From Leucocoprinus leucothites (lineage: Eukaryota; Basidiomycota; Agaricomycetes; Agaricales; Agaricaceae), in assembly GCA_013368445.1 (NCBI GenBank), contig JAACJO010000016.1, positions 682,001 to 746,000 of the forward strand: a stretch of 64,000 nucleotides of DNA, in the 5' to 3' direction. A model generated the notes under the pieces. The model made no database searches. It was given only the letters and a program-made list of their open reading frames with translations, and was not told the origin of the DNA. Position 1 is the stretch's first letter, and each line of letters opens with the position of its first letter. Shown in pieces: positions 1 to 10,654 of this stretch. The position numbers and the translations under genes are program-made.

Positions 1-2182
1 GTATGTAGGAGGCGAGGAGGGATCCAACAAAGAGTGGGGGGTACGTACTCAACGAGAGAGAATCGATATCCAATACACGCACGTGGTCCACCAATGAATG
101 TGAGCATATTGCCCCATACACCTGGCACAGCACTAGCGGCCTCTGGGAGCGATTCCCAGCGCTCTGGTCTACATACTCCATTGAGTGATCTATGATGTCG
201 GAAAAGGCGACATGATGCACGTACTTGAACTCCCGACCGTCTGCTCCCCACAGCTCCTCCGATCGATTAATCGCCAAAATTGGAATAAACAATGTCTGGC
301 CCTTGCGCACTCTACATACATCATGATCAGCTTCAAATCCCCATAGCCTGACATCACCACTAATGGACTCACAAAATACTATCCCTGACTTTCCCCTTCT
401 TGTCAACGAACGGCGTTCCAAGAGGGACAACGTCATCTTTTACGGCTACCCGAATCGTAGAGGGAACTGGGGCGTGTATGCGTAGCGTCTCGCGAACAAC
501 TGCATCAAGGTACGGCAAAGAGTTGAGTTCGTCCATCGTTGGATTATCTGATTGGATAGTGAAGAGTTCATCGCGTAGCTTGGTCTGAATATCGGGGCGA
601 AGTGAGAGTGCATAGAGCGCCCAAGTTGTTGCATTACTATCGTCGGTCAAGTAGCGGGTATGTGTCAGTGAAGGTATTTGTGTTTGGAGGGTAGTGTACT
701 GACCTGGTGGTCTCATGACCGGCAACGAGGAATGTCGGGACCTCTGTAGTATGGGATGAGCTAGGTACATGGAGCATCGACGAAAGAACTCACGAGCAAG
801 CACGTCCTGATCGCTCATCCTTTGATTTTCCGGAACATCAGTTGACATATTAGCCTTGAGCAGTATAGACAACAGGTCCCTTCTCCTAAACCTCTCATCT
901 TTCTCTGTGCTTGCCCTTGCCAGTGCAGCTTTACTCTCATTCAACAATTTACTACCAATCCTATCCATTGTGGCTCGAGCTTCACGTCCCGCTTTGTCAC
1001 CCGCAACAGGCTATTGAAGCAGAAATGTGTCAATGATGCATTTTTTTTGGTAGAAGGCGGACTCACGATGAGGACACCGAAGCTTCCGAGCATTCCTCGC
1101 AAAATCAGAAGGAAGGACATTGCTGGGCGCGTGCTGAATATGGTATTAAATGCCTCGTTTAATTCGTTCTTCTCCCCTGATAACGAGTTGAACTTGTAAT
1201 CAAAGCCTAAGCCGCGCTTGCAACGTCAGCGATGGTTCATTTGCAAGCCTCAGAGCAGTGGAGCTCACCAGCGAGCCCAATGACATCCAACGTCATCTTG
1301 CTTAGCCCAGTTAGGACATTGATCTTCGCTTGAGATCTCTCTGCTTGTGTTTGTTTCTTGATGTCCGCAGCCCAAACGTCCCTTAGCTACAATTGGATCG
1401 GTGTTAGAGGGAAATGTGAAGCGAATATATGACCTCACCTCCAGCGCTTTCTCGACAAAGGTCTCTGTTAATTCTCGGATTTGCGATGCTCCAAATGCTG
1501 GATTCTGTGAAGAGGACCCATGACAGGGGTTAAATCAGCACAGATTCGAAAATCAGATGGAGAAAAATACAGGGCATCAGGTAGAGGCGATAAACTTACC
1601 ATAACCTTCCTCTGATTAAATGTGTATCAGCACTAGCTACGAGAATTGACAATGAATAGGGAAAAAGTCGAACCTGTTCGCGGTGTTTCGAGCCTTCGGT
1701 GACAAGGACACCTAGACGAAAAACGTTTTGAATATACGTCTCGAGGGCAAAGAGGAATCATACCGTCGCCAAGAACTCTACTCAAGAAAAACCTCGACTG
1801 TGCCGGCTTCTGATAAGTCTGACTGTTCATCAACACATGGTTCACGGCTTTCAAGTCCATCGTGAACAACCTCGACATCTAGTGTGAACCGGTTGATTAG
1901 CAGTTCCGTGTAACTTAGAACATTTAGGACACTCACCCCGAAGAAGACCCTGTACCTGATAGTGTTGCCATACTCACTCACCCATCCCTCATGCATGACT
2001 GAATTTTCTGCATCCCAGATTTGCCGCATGTTACCATACAACCAACTGGGACTCGGAGGACCCGGGAAATCTCCAAGAGGGTTCGAAATGTATTCTCTCC
2101 ATACGAACCTCGCGAGTTTATAGACTGCGAAGGTGCCGAGAGTAAACGCAAGGGGTGTGAGGAGCTGTACGAGTGTGTTCAT
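1..2182 (-). CDS. Cytochrome P450 monooxygenase, partial at the left edge
   Basis: Haem-thiolate monooxygenase, probably anchored in the ER membrane. The ATG at 2182 opens a hydrophobic anchor followed by the proline-rich hinge ([14 protein letters not shown]). Exon 1 (1937-2182) ends at a GTGAGT donor; the next exon starts [15 protein letters not shown]. Further minus-strand exons read [12 protein letters not shown] (about 1710-1675), [24 protein letters not shown] (about 1500-1440), then the I-helix/K-helix exon at 369-968 with [10 protein letters not shown] (the ExxR motif). The haem loop [13 protein letters not shown] lies at about 62-98 and is followed by a GTACGT donor, so the C-terminal exon lies outside the window. 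At least nine exons, typical of basidiomycete CYPs. No lesion was found in the exons read. Family membership is secure; the CYP family number and substrate cannot be told from sequence alone. Confidence 0.93.
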
Positions 2183-3512
2183 GATTGTGGTTGGCCACAG
2201 GGATCCCCCTCGGAAGACTGTGATATCCTTTGAGAAGAGCATGATGAAATGCTGGTATCGAGGGTGCGGGTGATGGGCAAAGAGTGGTCGGTCAACTGCT
2301 GTTAGGCGAGAGTGCTATTTATTCGGTGATGAGGATATTTTAATCAATAAAACTCACATTCACGACAGTTTGCAAAATCACGAGCGTTTCACGAACTGAC
2401 TTTTGATAGATGACGCGTCCCGCCTACGTGGCCTGATGCCTATCGCAAGGAAAGATATTGGATAAAAAGGAGGAGAATAAGACAATTCTCGGGGCGAATT
2501 CGTGCATATTGTCAAAGAACTGCTGACTGATATGTTGCTGAATATAACTGCGCAAGCGCTGCTGAGCCTCTGATCACTGCGGTCAATCATTCCCACAAAC
2601 TATAAATAGCGGAACAGAGCGTCTGATTTGCTGGTCCTTCTCCTGCCTTTTCACCGGATCGCCAACCAAAAATCCCTCGTTCTACTATTTTTCGACGATG
2701 GTTTATGCCACGCCATACATAACCAATGTTCCTCCTACTATTTCCCCAAAAAGTCCTTATTGAGCAACAAACACGGTATACTTTCCAGTATGTCGGAGCC
2801 AGCCGAAACACTGGGATCGAGGCTATCAGCCCAAACGTATTCCGATTCGTTGAGATGACCTCTACCAAGTCCACCATGCGATATAGAGACGTTATTATTA
2901 TTCAAGATACAGACTTTCAAAGTCCCGACATCCCCAAATCATCAATTCCTATTCGTGCGCAACTAAGAGTTCACCGGTAAAAATCTCATCTTTAATGTGT
3001 TCCTGCCAGTGTGCTAGCGATATTATATATCTCTGGTCTCACAAAGTTCTTCATCCGGGCTGTACCCAAGACTAAATTCACATCCTACGCATTACTGCAA
3101 GGACCCTGAGAGTTTACTGGCCTTTCACTGCCCCGAACCGAAGCTTCCACCATACCAACGATCTCTCAAATCAATAAAGTAGTAAGCGAGTAAATAGCCC
3201 CAACGACATCCCAACAGGAGGAATCCCACTAGGAGGGATCCACCTGGTCAGTAGACAGGTAAACCTAACATCAGGAACATCCATTAAAATATGACTTTAA
3301 CTTTGACGGACTTTGACTTTCGAGCTAACTTTGCCACTGACTTTGTGTTACTTTGACTTTGGAGCTGACTTTGGCATTGTTGAATTACACACTGGGATCG
3401 AGACCATCCGATACCATGAAATATCGACGCTTCGTGCCACACTTGGGGCCTAAAGGTACCCATTTATCCTGTTATCCTGTTTTCACTAGAATGAATGTTG
3501 ACCACTCACCAT
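2183..3512. other. Intergenic region, no gene supported
   Basis: Upstream of the P450 and downstream of 7TM copy A. Only short open frames without convincing motifs or splice structure. A run of CTTTGAC-like units (CTTTAACTTTGACGGACTTTGACTTT and similar, 3294-3375) is a local degenerate repeat. The segment at about 3150-3265 is one half of a direct repeat described separately. Confidence 0.6.
3150..3265. repeat. Direct repeat flanking 7TM copy A (left copy)
   Basis: Matches 4795-4915 (both contain CCATACCAACGATCTCTCA, then ATCAATAAAGTAGTAAGCGA, and end near GGTAAACCTA). A more diverged relative lies at about 60315-60440, upstream of copy E. The repeats bracket gene A in the same orientation, as expected of a tandem duplication unit boundary. 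Confidence 0.75.
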
Positions 3513-4614
3513 CTACTTATCATCAGACGTCCCACGAGTCAACACTATTTTCTCTCGAACGCCATCGTATACCCTTCCAACCTGGGTCAGCTCTTCCTCC
3601 TGCCTCTGCACAGCCACCCGATGAATGATGATGACGGACGCAAGTGCCTGTTGGGAACTTTGAGTACGTTGAAATCAACGGTGAAAGAGACAAGTATGAG
3701 ACTTACCTGGCCCGCAAGGGCAGTTGGCGCTATAATATTGCCAAAGTATGCACTGCGTACGATGCCCACAGCGGCAGCAATCGTGATCGGCACATTTATA
3801 GCTGCCGATTCTAACAAAATGACAACGATATGATGAAGGTAGCGTGATATATCGGCCGTGACCATGACTCTCAGCCTAGAGTTGTGTAGTCGAAATGTGA
3901 TGAACAATGTGGCATAGACGTTTAAAATCACATTAAACAAAATTGCCAGGGCTAGTGGTGCGCTAGCTTTTACAGCCACTGGTATCCGTCCCTCAGTTTC
4001 CAGCAGCAGCAACGGAGCAGCGGTAGATCCTGTGACTATAAGGTAGGCATATTGAGTGGTGTATCAATGCTACTGGTGATGTCGCTTTCGCACCGACAAT
4101 TAGACCCCACAAGCAAGCAGGAAAAATCCAAAATATATTCTGCCATCTTTTGGGACTATGACCCCCGACTGATAGCTTTTGCACCTGGTAGCAGCGCCAA
4201 ACCTGGCAATATAATCAGAGAAATCAGCATTAAGATTATCACCAGACTTACTAGCAGCCCATCGGTCAAAGCAGCTACGGAAACCGGAATTGCGCTGACG
4301 AAGAAGACCAACAGGGCAAGGGATTGATTTACTTGTTTTGGAGTCAAACGGAGGGAGAAGATGACGAAGCTATTGCACCAAAGAACTTCCACAATCATAA
4401 ACCCTACGACAAGTAACATGAGCACCAAGATGTGTACCCGGAAAAGTAGATTCTGCAAAAGTGTTGTTGGGTTTCGTGCGTTGGACAAGAGAGGTATGCA
4501 GGAGATTCCGAAAGAAATGAGCCCTCCGGTGATTAGGATTCCAATCATTATGCCAATATTCCACATTAACTGGTCATGCATGCTATCATAGACCTTTTGC
4601 ATAGCGTCTGACAT
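3513..4614 (-). CDS. 7-transmembrane protein of an uncharacterised basidiomycete family, copy A
   Basis: Four exons. Exon 1 starts at ATG 4614 (MSDAMQKVYDSMHDQL) and holds three hydrophobic helices, ending LTDGLL at a GTAAGT donor near 4252. Exon 2 begins VWRCYQVQKL, with helix WQNIFWIFPACLWGLIVG. Exon 3 starts after a CACAG acceptor (STAAPLLLLE) and has two to three helices (ILFNVILNVYATLFITFRL; HHIVVILLESAAINVPI). Exon 4 reads ALASVIIIHRVAV, then a short charged tail ending ...TSDDK with stop TAG at 3513-3515. Splice phases agree across the paralogues B, D and E, and no frame damage was seen, so this is the best candidate for a working copy. The topology resembles a receptor or channel but no ligand or function is known to me. 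Likely in the plasma or an internal membrane. Confidence 0.82.
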
Positions 4615-7109
4615 ATTGTTGCAGAAAACTGGAGAATAAGGCGTTTCGGTTTTGGAACTTGGGGCATGCAGAATCTGGTATCAAGGTGATCCTAGCGGAC
4701 TCTTATAGTAAGCTATTATTAGCATACAAATTAAATGGTGGTCAAGGTGAATGACACAGCAGAGCCATGAAATTATGTAGCTGACCCCAAACTGAAACCT
4801 CTACCATACCAACGATCTCTCAGATCAATAAAGTAGTAAGCGACCAAACAACCCAAACGGCATGCCAATAAAAGGGTTCCCCCCGGAGAGTTCCACTTGA
4901 CCAGTAAACCGGTAAACCTAGCTGGTTACCAGCTCAAAACCCCCTCCACCTGTCCAGTCTAATGCGATCCCCCGACAGAGATCGAAATCTCAAGGCTGGC
5001 CTTAGAGATGATATCCTTGGGGGGACAGTAAGGCTGAGGTTAAGTCTGGAATTAAAGTGAACAAGGGGGCTTCATGGGGATCAATAAAAGAAAGTCAACT
5101 TTGTCAGAACATGAAAGCATCAAATGAAAGATTGTGCAACGTACTCTATTGATGAACATTGACCAGCACACTATTGGGATCCATCGAGGTAAGCTACAAT
5201 ATGGCGCCATAACCCTGGAGTGTTAGCTACTGCTTATAAGACGATGGTCCACCTGCCTGGTCTAAAAGGAAGTTGTCGTCAGGAAGAAGAAATCCACCCA
5301 ACATGGAATATTATGCACCTGAATACCAGCGCGTCATCGCCCCTTATCTCACTCAAAATGTTGACAAGATAAAGCAAGTTAATTGTTATTGGTCCCTGGC
5401 AATCCTACACATAATCTGATGTTCAGCAAGATGCAAAACGTAGAGTACGAGGGAAGACAAACTTGTAGAATTAAGCTTGCGTTCTTATCCACGACCAGTT
5501 TAACCAACAGAGTAGCGCCATCTTCCACAATAGCACAGTTGTAAGCGGAAGCCAAGGCACAGAGCCGAGCACTCGACGCTAGCATTGAGATACGGTGACT
5601 GGGCGAGAGTTTGTAGTCCATTGAACTGATATCATAAGCCTTGGGAGGGGCAAGCAAACATCAATCAGAGTGCTTAAGCCAAATTTAATGCCTCGACTCA
5701 CCTGCCCCACGAGTTTCAGGGCACCTACCCAACCACAAAAACACGTTGATGATCCTCTATCCCTGAATGCTGGTTTGGGCGCCTAGAAATCCCGGAACTG
5801 TTGGTCATGTTAGAGTCAGATGCCTGCGCCCGTGGAGGTGAGACTAAAAACCGAGTTCTGCTGTCTTATGTAGTGGCTATGGTGGGCTCACTAGCATAGG
5901 GAATGACAATCATCCCGTTTGCAAGGGCTAATGTTGAAACATTAGTGGGTGACCGTTCACGCTTTGGTGGAAGAACTGGGAGAGAAAAAAAATGGCAAAC
6001 ACAAGGAGACAAGGCAGCCAAAGGTAGGAAACCTAGACCGTCATTCAATAGATGCACATGTATTAGAAAACTTAAGAAGGGCGCACCTCAATTACTTCCA
6101 CACCTCCACCAGCTCGGAGAACATAGAATAGTGCAGAGCGCCTGCTCCATTGGCCATGTCTGTCATCGCTCCAAAGTCCCTTTCAATTTCCCCGTTACTA
6201 TGCATTGGTAGGCAGGAAAGACCATGTAGTAAGCTGAAAGAGCCAAGTTGAAGGAAGAGCCAAAATTATGATGATGGCTATGGTAATGTACATGAGGGCA
6301 CCAAACAAAGACATGCTTGCGTCGTGTGATGACTTCATCACTCAAACCACTTATTTTATGCTCACTTCATTGGCGTCACTAGAATTGCCCTTTTGCCAAA
6401 TCTATGATGAATAGGCAGACTAGAATCCGATACCCCTTGGATGATTTCCCCCAAAAGCTTCTTGAATCAACCAATAACGCTGCATAATTCCCAGAATGGT
6501 TGAACTAGCCTCTATAGCCTCTGAACTCCTGGGTCTTTCAACATGGTGCTGTTTGAACGTTGAATGTTGAACGCTCGCTGTAGACCCTACGCCTTTCGAT
6601 CTTCAAGACCTCTCAGCATGTAGAAGCAGTTTGGCATTCGCGATGTGCCATTATCATTCAAGATTCAGATTTAGGAAACTCCCCCATCGCTTCTGCAGCA
6701 TTCCTGGTCCACTCACTTGGGTAGATTCCCATTCCATGTCAAACTAGTCATGTCTCGTTTCTACATATGCATGCCTCTTTCCGGAGTTGTCTCTGTATTG
6801 TCGACCATTCACGTCTCTGGCCTCTCGAGGTTCGACCTGAAACTCTGCCCTGGCTAACTGTGCTTTGGCTAAATACTCACGCCTCCTATGCTGCGAGGGA
6901 CTGAAAGGAACTCCCATATCCCGCCTTCGATCCCATTCAAGGATCATCAGTCTTAGCAAGTCACTGCTTTGGGTGTTCGGGCATTAGTGATATATAGGCA
7001 GGATTGAAAGATTCCATAGAGTAAGCGTATTTTACTTCACCAATTGCTATCGTATCTCGATCTGCGGACTCCTCTCAATGGTGTGGATAGCATCACTCCC
7101 TTGCAATTC
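4615..7109. other. Intergenic region between 7TM copies A and B
   Basis: The part next to the gene (to about 4920) is homologous to the upstream region of copy E and carries the right copy of the direct repeat (4795-4915). Two open frames were weighed: minus 5379-5657, with a possible GTGAGT/CCAAG intron before AYDISSMDYKLSPSH, and minus 6744-6959, a charged stretch of about 65 residues (from MILEWDRRRDM). Neither has a recognisable family or a complete gene structure. Nothing else supported. Confidence 0.5.
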
Positions 7110-8325
7110 TCATGAACTCTGCTCCGCTGTGTAAATGGCACCAGCCCCCTGCGATTCCTGCGAACTCTGCTCTGTTGTGTGAATGACACCAGCCTCCTGC
7201 AATCCTGGTGAGCTCTTCTCGGTCATCCGACTTGCATTTGTTCCTTGCGATTCAGTGTCGGATAACCCCCTCTCCACCATAACCGTACTCAGCTCTTTCT
7301 GCTGCCATCTACTAAATGCTTGACCCACAGCAACCTGATGGATGATAATGACAGACGCAAATGCCTAGAGATCTGCAATGAGGATTCAACCACAGGGCCA
7401 CAAGCGTGAGACTTACCTGACCCACGACTATGACCGGCATTATGATAGGACCAAAGTCTGCCTGGAGCCTGAACCCGATAGCAGCAGTAATCGTAATTGG
7501 GATGTTAATGGCCGCCGATTCCAACAAAATACCAATGATTTGAAGGTACCGCGATGTATCAAATTTCTCCCCAAGGTATGTCTTCATGAATCTCCTATAC
7601 TTGAGTAGGCGGATAGTGATGAAGGATGTGGTATAGATGTTCAAAACTGCATTGGACAAAATTGCTATTGTATGAAGCACTGCGCCCGTGGCAACCATCT
7701 GCTCTGACGCTGTCGGTAGTACGAGCGGAGCTGCAGTGCATCCTGTAACTGTCGGTCCCATTGAGTGTCGAACAAGTCTCCTGTGATCCCTTTGTACCAA
7801 CGGCTAGACACAGCAAAAAGGCAGGAAAGATCCAGAATATATTCTGCCACTTTGTTGGATTATAGAACAAGCCTAGCCTTTGTACCATGTAGCAGCGCCA
7901 AACCTCATATCAGTCGAATCAGAGAAAAATCAGATCGGGAATCCAAATAGACTTACTAGCAGCCCATCACTCAGCGCAATGCCAAGTACCAGAGTTAGGT
8001 TGGTGAAGAAAGTCAATATACGAGTATATTTGGAGTCCACCTTGCTCGAAATTGTCAATAGGTGGAAGATGACACGGCCATTACACCAGAGAAACTGTGT
8101 AGTAACAAACCCTGACACCACCACAAGGAGTGTTAGAATATACGCCTAAAGGAGACGATGTTGCATTCGCGTGTCAGACGTTTGTTTTCCAGACAAAAGG
8201 AAAATGCACGAGATCCCAAAAGATATGAGCCCGCCGGTAAGCAGAACACCACACACTAATCCAATGGTGAGCATCAATTGCTCACGCAATAAATCATAGA
8301 GTTGTTGAACGGCTGCGGATTCCAT
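7110..8325 (-). pseudogene. 7-transmembrane family protein, copy B (nonsense codon in exon 1)
   Basis: Exon 1 starts at ATG 8325 (MESAAVQQLYDLLREQLML) and shows the family pattern, but an in-frame TAG lies at 8146-8148, where copies C and D have Arg (HRLL-stop-AYILTLL against HCYLRVYIIALL in C). The exon ends LSDGLL at a GTAAGT donor. Exon 2 reads VWRCYMVQRLGLFYNPTKWQ (about 7888-7795); exon 3 begins CTAAPLVLP after a TACAG acceptor; exon 4 begins at about 7370 (SVIIIHQVAVG in the plus-strand complement) and runs into a long polar tail. The tail contains a near-perfect tandem repeat of about 15 residues (units ending IHTTEQSSQESQ and IYTAEQSS). Stop TGA is at 7110-7112. Exons 2-4 are intact, so they could also be used from the upstream exon of copy C. 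Confidence 0.75.
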
Positions 8326-8428
8326 ATGTCCACCAGAGAAGAAGAAAAGGGGGGTTGAACTCGAAGCTTAGAGACATTATGTCAAGCCCACTCTGAATAC
8401 TGTATATAAATACCACTAGATCACTCAC

Positions 8429-8797
8429 AAGCAATCCATCGCTTAAGGCAACTGCAAAGACTGGGGTTATGTTGATAATAAGAGTCAGAACACGGGAGGC
8501 TCTTTCCGCCTCGCTCGCTGCCCATAGGTAAAAAATCAGATAATCATTACACCAGAGAAATTCGGCAATAATGTATCCCGTCACAATGAAGAGGAGTGCT
8601 ATAATGTACACTCGGAGGTAACAATGCTGCTTCAGCATGTCAGGATTTTTGTTTCTAGACAGTAGAGATATGCACGAGATGCCAAAAGCAATGAGGCCCC
8701 CTGTCAGCAGAGTACTAAACGTTAGTCCAATGGAGAGCACCAATTGCTCATAGAATAAGTCATAGATCTCTTGGGAGAGGATCATGGAGTCTCTCAT
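8429..8797 (-). CDS. 7TM family exon 1 only (copy C), upstream of copy B
   Basis: ATG at 8797 (MRDSMILSQEIYDLFYEQL) opens 123 codons with three hydrophobic helices, ending ALSDGLL at a GTGAGT donor (8428), in the same phase 0 as every other exon 1 of the family. No exon 2-4 of its own follows, because copy B's exon 1 begins about 100 nt further on. There are two readings: a truncated tandem duplicate, or an alternative first exon spliced onto exons 2-4 of copy B. The frame is undamaged, unlike B's own exon 1. Splicing to the B acceptor before VWRCY would stay in frame. Confidence 0.7.
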
Positions 8798-8825
8798 ATT
8801 TCTGCCAGATGAATGGATGGGGGTA

Positions 8826-9424
8826 CAGTCGAATCTCTCTTAACCGATAGGCTTCCGTCACCCCCTGGCATTATCAGTTATGACAGCTTATCAGGTTTGA
8901 AAAATGCAGGAAAATAGATATTTTATTTTATTTTATTTTTGAAACAATATATGGGCGCCAAAGGCAGCGAAGTCAAGTCTTCGAAGAGAAATAGTTAGCA
9001 AGAGAAGTGACCTTGAGAGAAATATAGTCTGAGTGAGGCGGACTTCATGAGTATAGGCCCTTAAAGCATTATCAAGCTGCTGGCTGAGCTTTGAGTGCTC
9101 GGAGTGAGCCAGGTATTGTTGAATAGCTGTCTGAGCATGAAGATAATCATGAGGGGTTGGAACATCCTCTGACTCACACCGTCTGACATCCGCACCAGGA
9201 GGCTCCCCTCCAGCGGCAGCTAACTCTGACCTGTTCAGCAATAAAATCTTCATCTTCTGGGTTCAAGAGTGCATCTACAGACATTCAGTCACTGAAATTG
9301 GCTACATTTTGGCCAAGGTGGTCTCGAGGGCTTCCCTTCACAGTTGAACTTGTTTCTCCAGGACTTCAATAGAAATGGCTGCCATTAATGTAAGGGCCGA
9401 CTGTACAGTGAAAATGTGAGGTAG
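8826..9424 (-). mobile_element. pogo/Tigger-like DNA transposon remnant, left part
   Basis: Starts CAGTCGAATCTCTCTTAAC immediately after a TA (8824-8825). The inverse complement of the far end (18655 backwards, CAGTCGAAGCTCTTATAAC), also next to TA (18656-18657), matches it, so these are terminal inverted repeats with a TA target duplication, as in the Tc1/mariner-pogo superfamily. Inside, the minus-strand frame 8933-9253 contains HDYLHAQTAIQQYLAHSEHS, which resembles the C-terminal helical region of fungal Tigger/pogo transposases. No DDE catalytic core remains. Gypsy-1 is inserted in it with TSD GGTAG. Confidence 0.65.
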
Positions 9425-10086
9425 TGTTATGTATATTGATTATATCTAGCATTTGTTCCATCTATAACACGAAGTCGATATTAGCTTTACTTAAGTAATA
9501 TCGCAATTATGTTTCTTCTTATTTGTCCTTGTATTTTCTCGTTTGTTTTGACTCGTTTACTTTGTCTGATTATGACTCATTATGACTTGTTTGGTTTTGT
9601 TTGTATTTTGATGACATGTGATTGTTAAATATAGCTGCGCTATATTTGGACTTACCTTGTGATCGATCATATGATCAAAGAAGAACTTCTTTAGAAGAAC
9701 TTCTAAAGCTTCTTTGACAGATCGTGTCTTATATAGTTTAATTAGCGTTAAGGAAGCTGTATGCTTCTCTTCTTTCATTAGAAGCCCTTAGCCCTAGTTA
9801 ATAATAGATACCGACTTGTATCGTATATAAGTCGTCGACATCTACCAAGGAGAAACATCGTTTCTACTTGGTTAGGTGGAGACTCAATACGAGCCTTTAT
9901 CTATACAAAGTCGAATTGAACTTAAGCTCTAAGATCTCAATTACTAAAGTCTTAACTCTATAATCGCCGTATTATAACTCTGACTTAGTAAACGACTTTG
10001 TCGCTTACCGAGAAGGAGTCCCCTTTGATAAGATCAACTCGATACTTATCGCGCCAGCTTAGGACCGGGCCGGCGTCACTATAACA
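9425..10086 (+). repeat. Gypsy-1 5' LTR
   Basis: 662 bp. U3 contains two dyads with the shared core AGAAGAACTTCT (9677-9692 and 9690-9707) and the palindrome GATCATATGATC (9665-9676), plausible protein-binding sites. TATATAA lies at 9824-9830. An imperfect hairpin (12-nt arms with one mismatch, 3-nt loop) spans about 9845-9871 at the predicted start site. Confidence 0.95.
9824..9869 (+). promoter_or_regulatory. Gypsy-1 promoter and self-priming block
   Basis: TATATAA at 9824. ATCGTTTCTACTT at 9857-9869 begins 33 nt downstream and pairs over 13 nt (12 Watson-Crick plus one G-U) with AAGTAGAAATGAT at 10089-10101, three bases beyond the LTR. The layout matches the Tf1 arrangement, in which the first bases of the mRNA prime reverse transcription. 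Start site and priming are inferred. Confidence 0.7.
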
Positions 10087-10088
10087 TT

Positions 10089-10101
10089 AAGTAGAAATGA
10101 T
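10089..10101 (+). other. Gypsy-1 primer-binding site (self-complementary type)
   Basis: AAGTAGAAATGAT, complementary to 9857-9869 of the same LTR. No obvious match to the 3' end of initiator tRNA-Met (which would read TGG...). Confidence 0.7.
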
Positions 10102-10358
10102 CCTTCTCTGTTAGCACAGAGCCGTTACTTTGCCCAGTAACCCAACAACATTGCAAACACTGTCGATTTGGGTTATCGCGGTTATCGCACAAGCTGTCCC
10201 AAAACTATTGTGCATAACAACGAAGAGAGGGTCGACACACATTGCCAACTAGTGGAATAGTTGAGGATCACTCTTATTGATCTGAGCGATTACCCACGCT
10301 CTTAAAACATTTGGAGGCTTGTGAGAGCTAAGGTCGTTGTACCTAAATCTCAAATAGG

Positions 10359-10460
10359 ATACCAGACCCGAGGGTAGATACTCGGAAGGGAGAAATTTGC
10401 CAGAAAGTTTGGCATATCTCTGAAGAATACCAGACCCGAGGGTAAATACTCGGAAGACAG
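10359..10460 (+). repeat. Repeated units in the Gypsy-1 leader
   Basis: ATACCAGACCCGAGGGTA is followed by ATACTCGGAAG at 10359 and again at 10427. Just after, ACTATAAA occurs three times (about 10485-10540). Possibly an RNA packaging or structure element. The Gypsy-2 leader also has a duplicated unit of about 34 nt (26606-26639 and 26645-26679). Confidence 0.6.
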
Positions 10461-10654
10461 TTTATCTGTTAAAAGTCCTAAGAGACTATAAATACACAGT
10501 CCTAGTGACTATAAAAAGTGAGTCCATAGCAACTATAAACTAATTTTCCAACCACGGCAGAATCAAACTGCAAGTGTGATAATTGTCTTAAGGACAATTT
10601 ACCATTTAAGACCATACCAGGTGTCTCTATAGGCACCCATAAACATAGTCCACA

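Noticed and set aside
2587..2980. Overlapping open frames on both strands upstream of the P450
   Set aside because: Short, mutually overlapping, no motif, no splice structure.
10359..10460. CRISPR-like array in the Gypsy-1 leader
   Set aside because: Only two units, in a eukaryotic retrotransposon leader.
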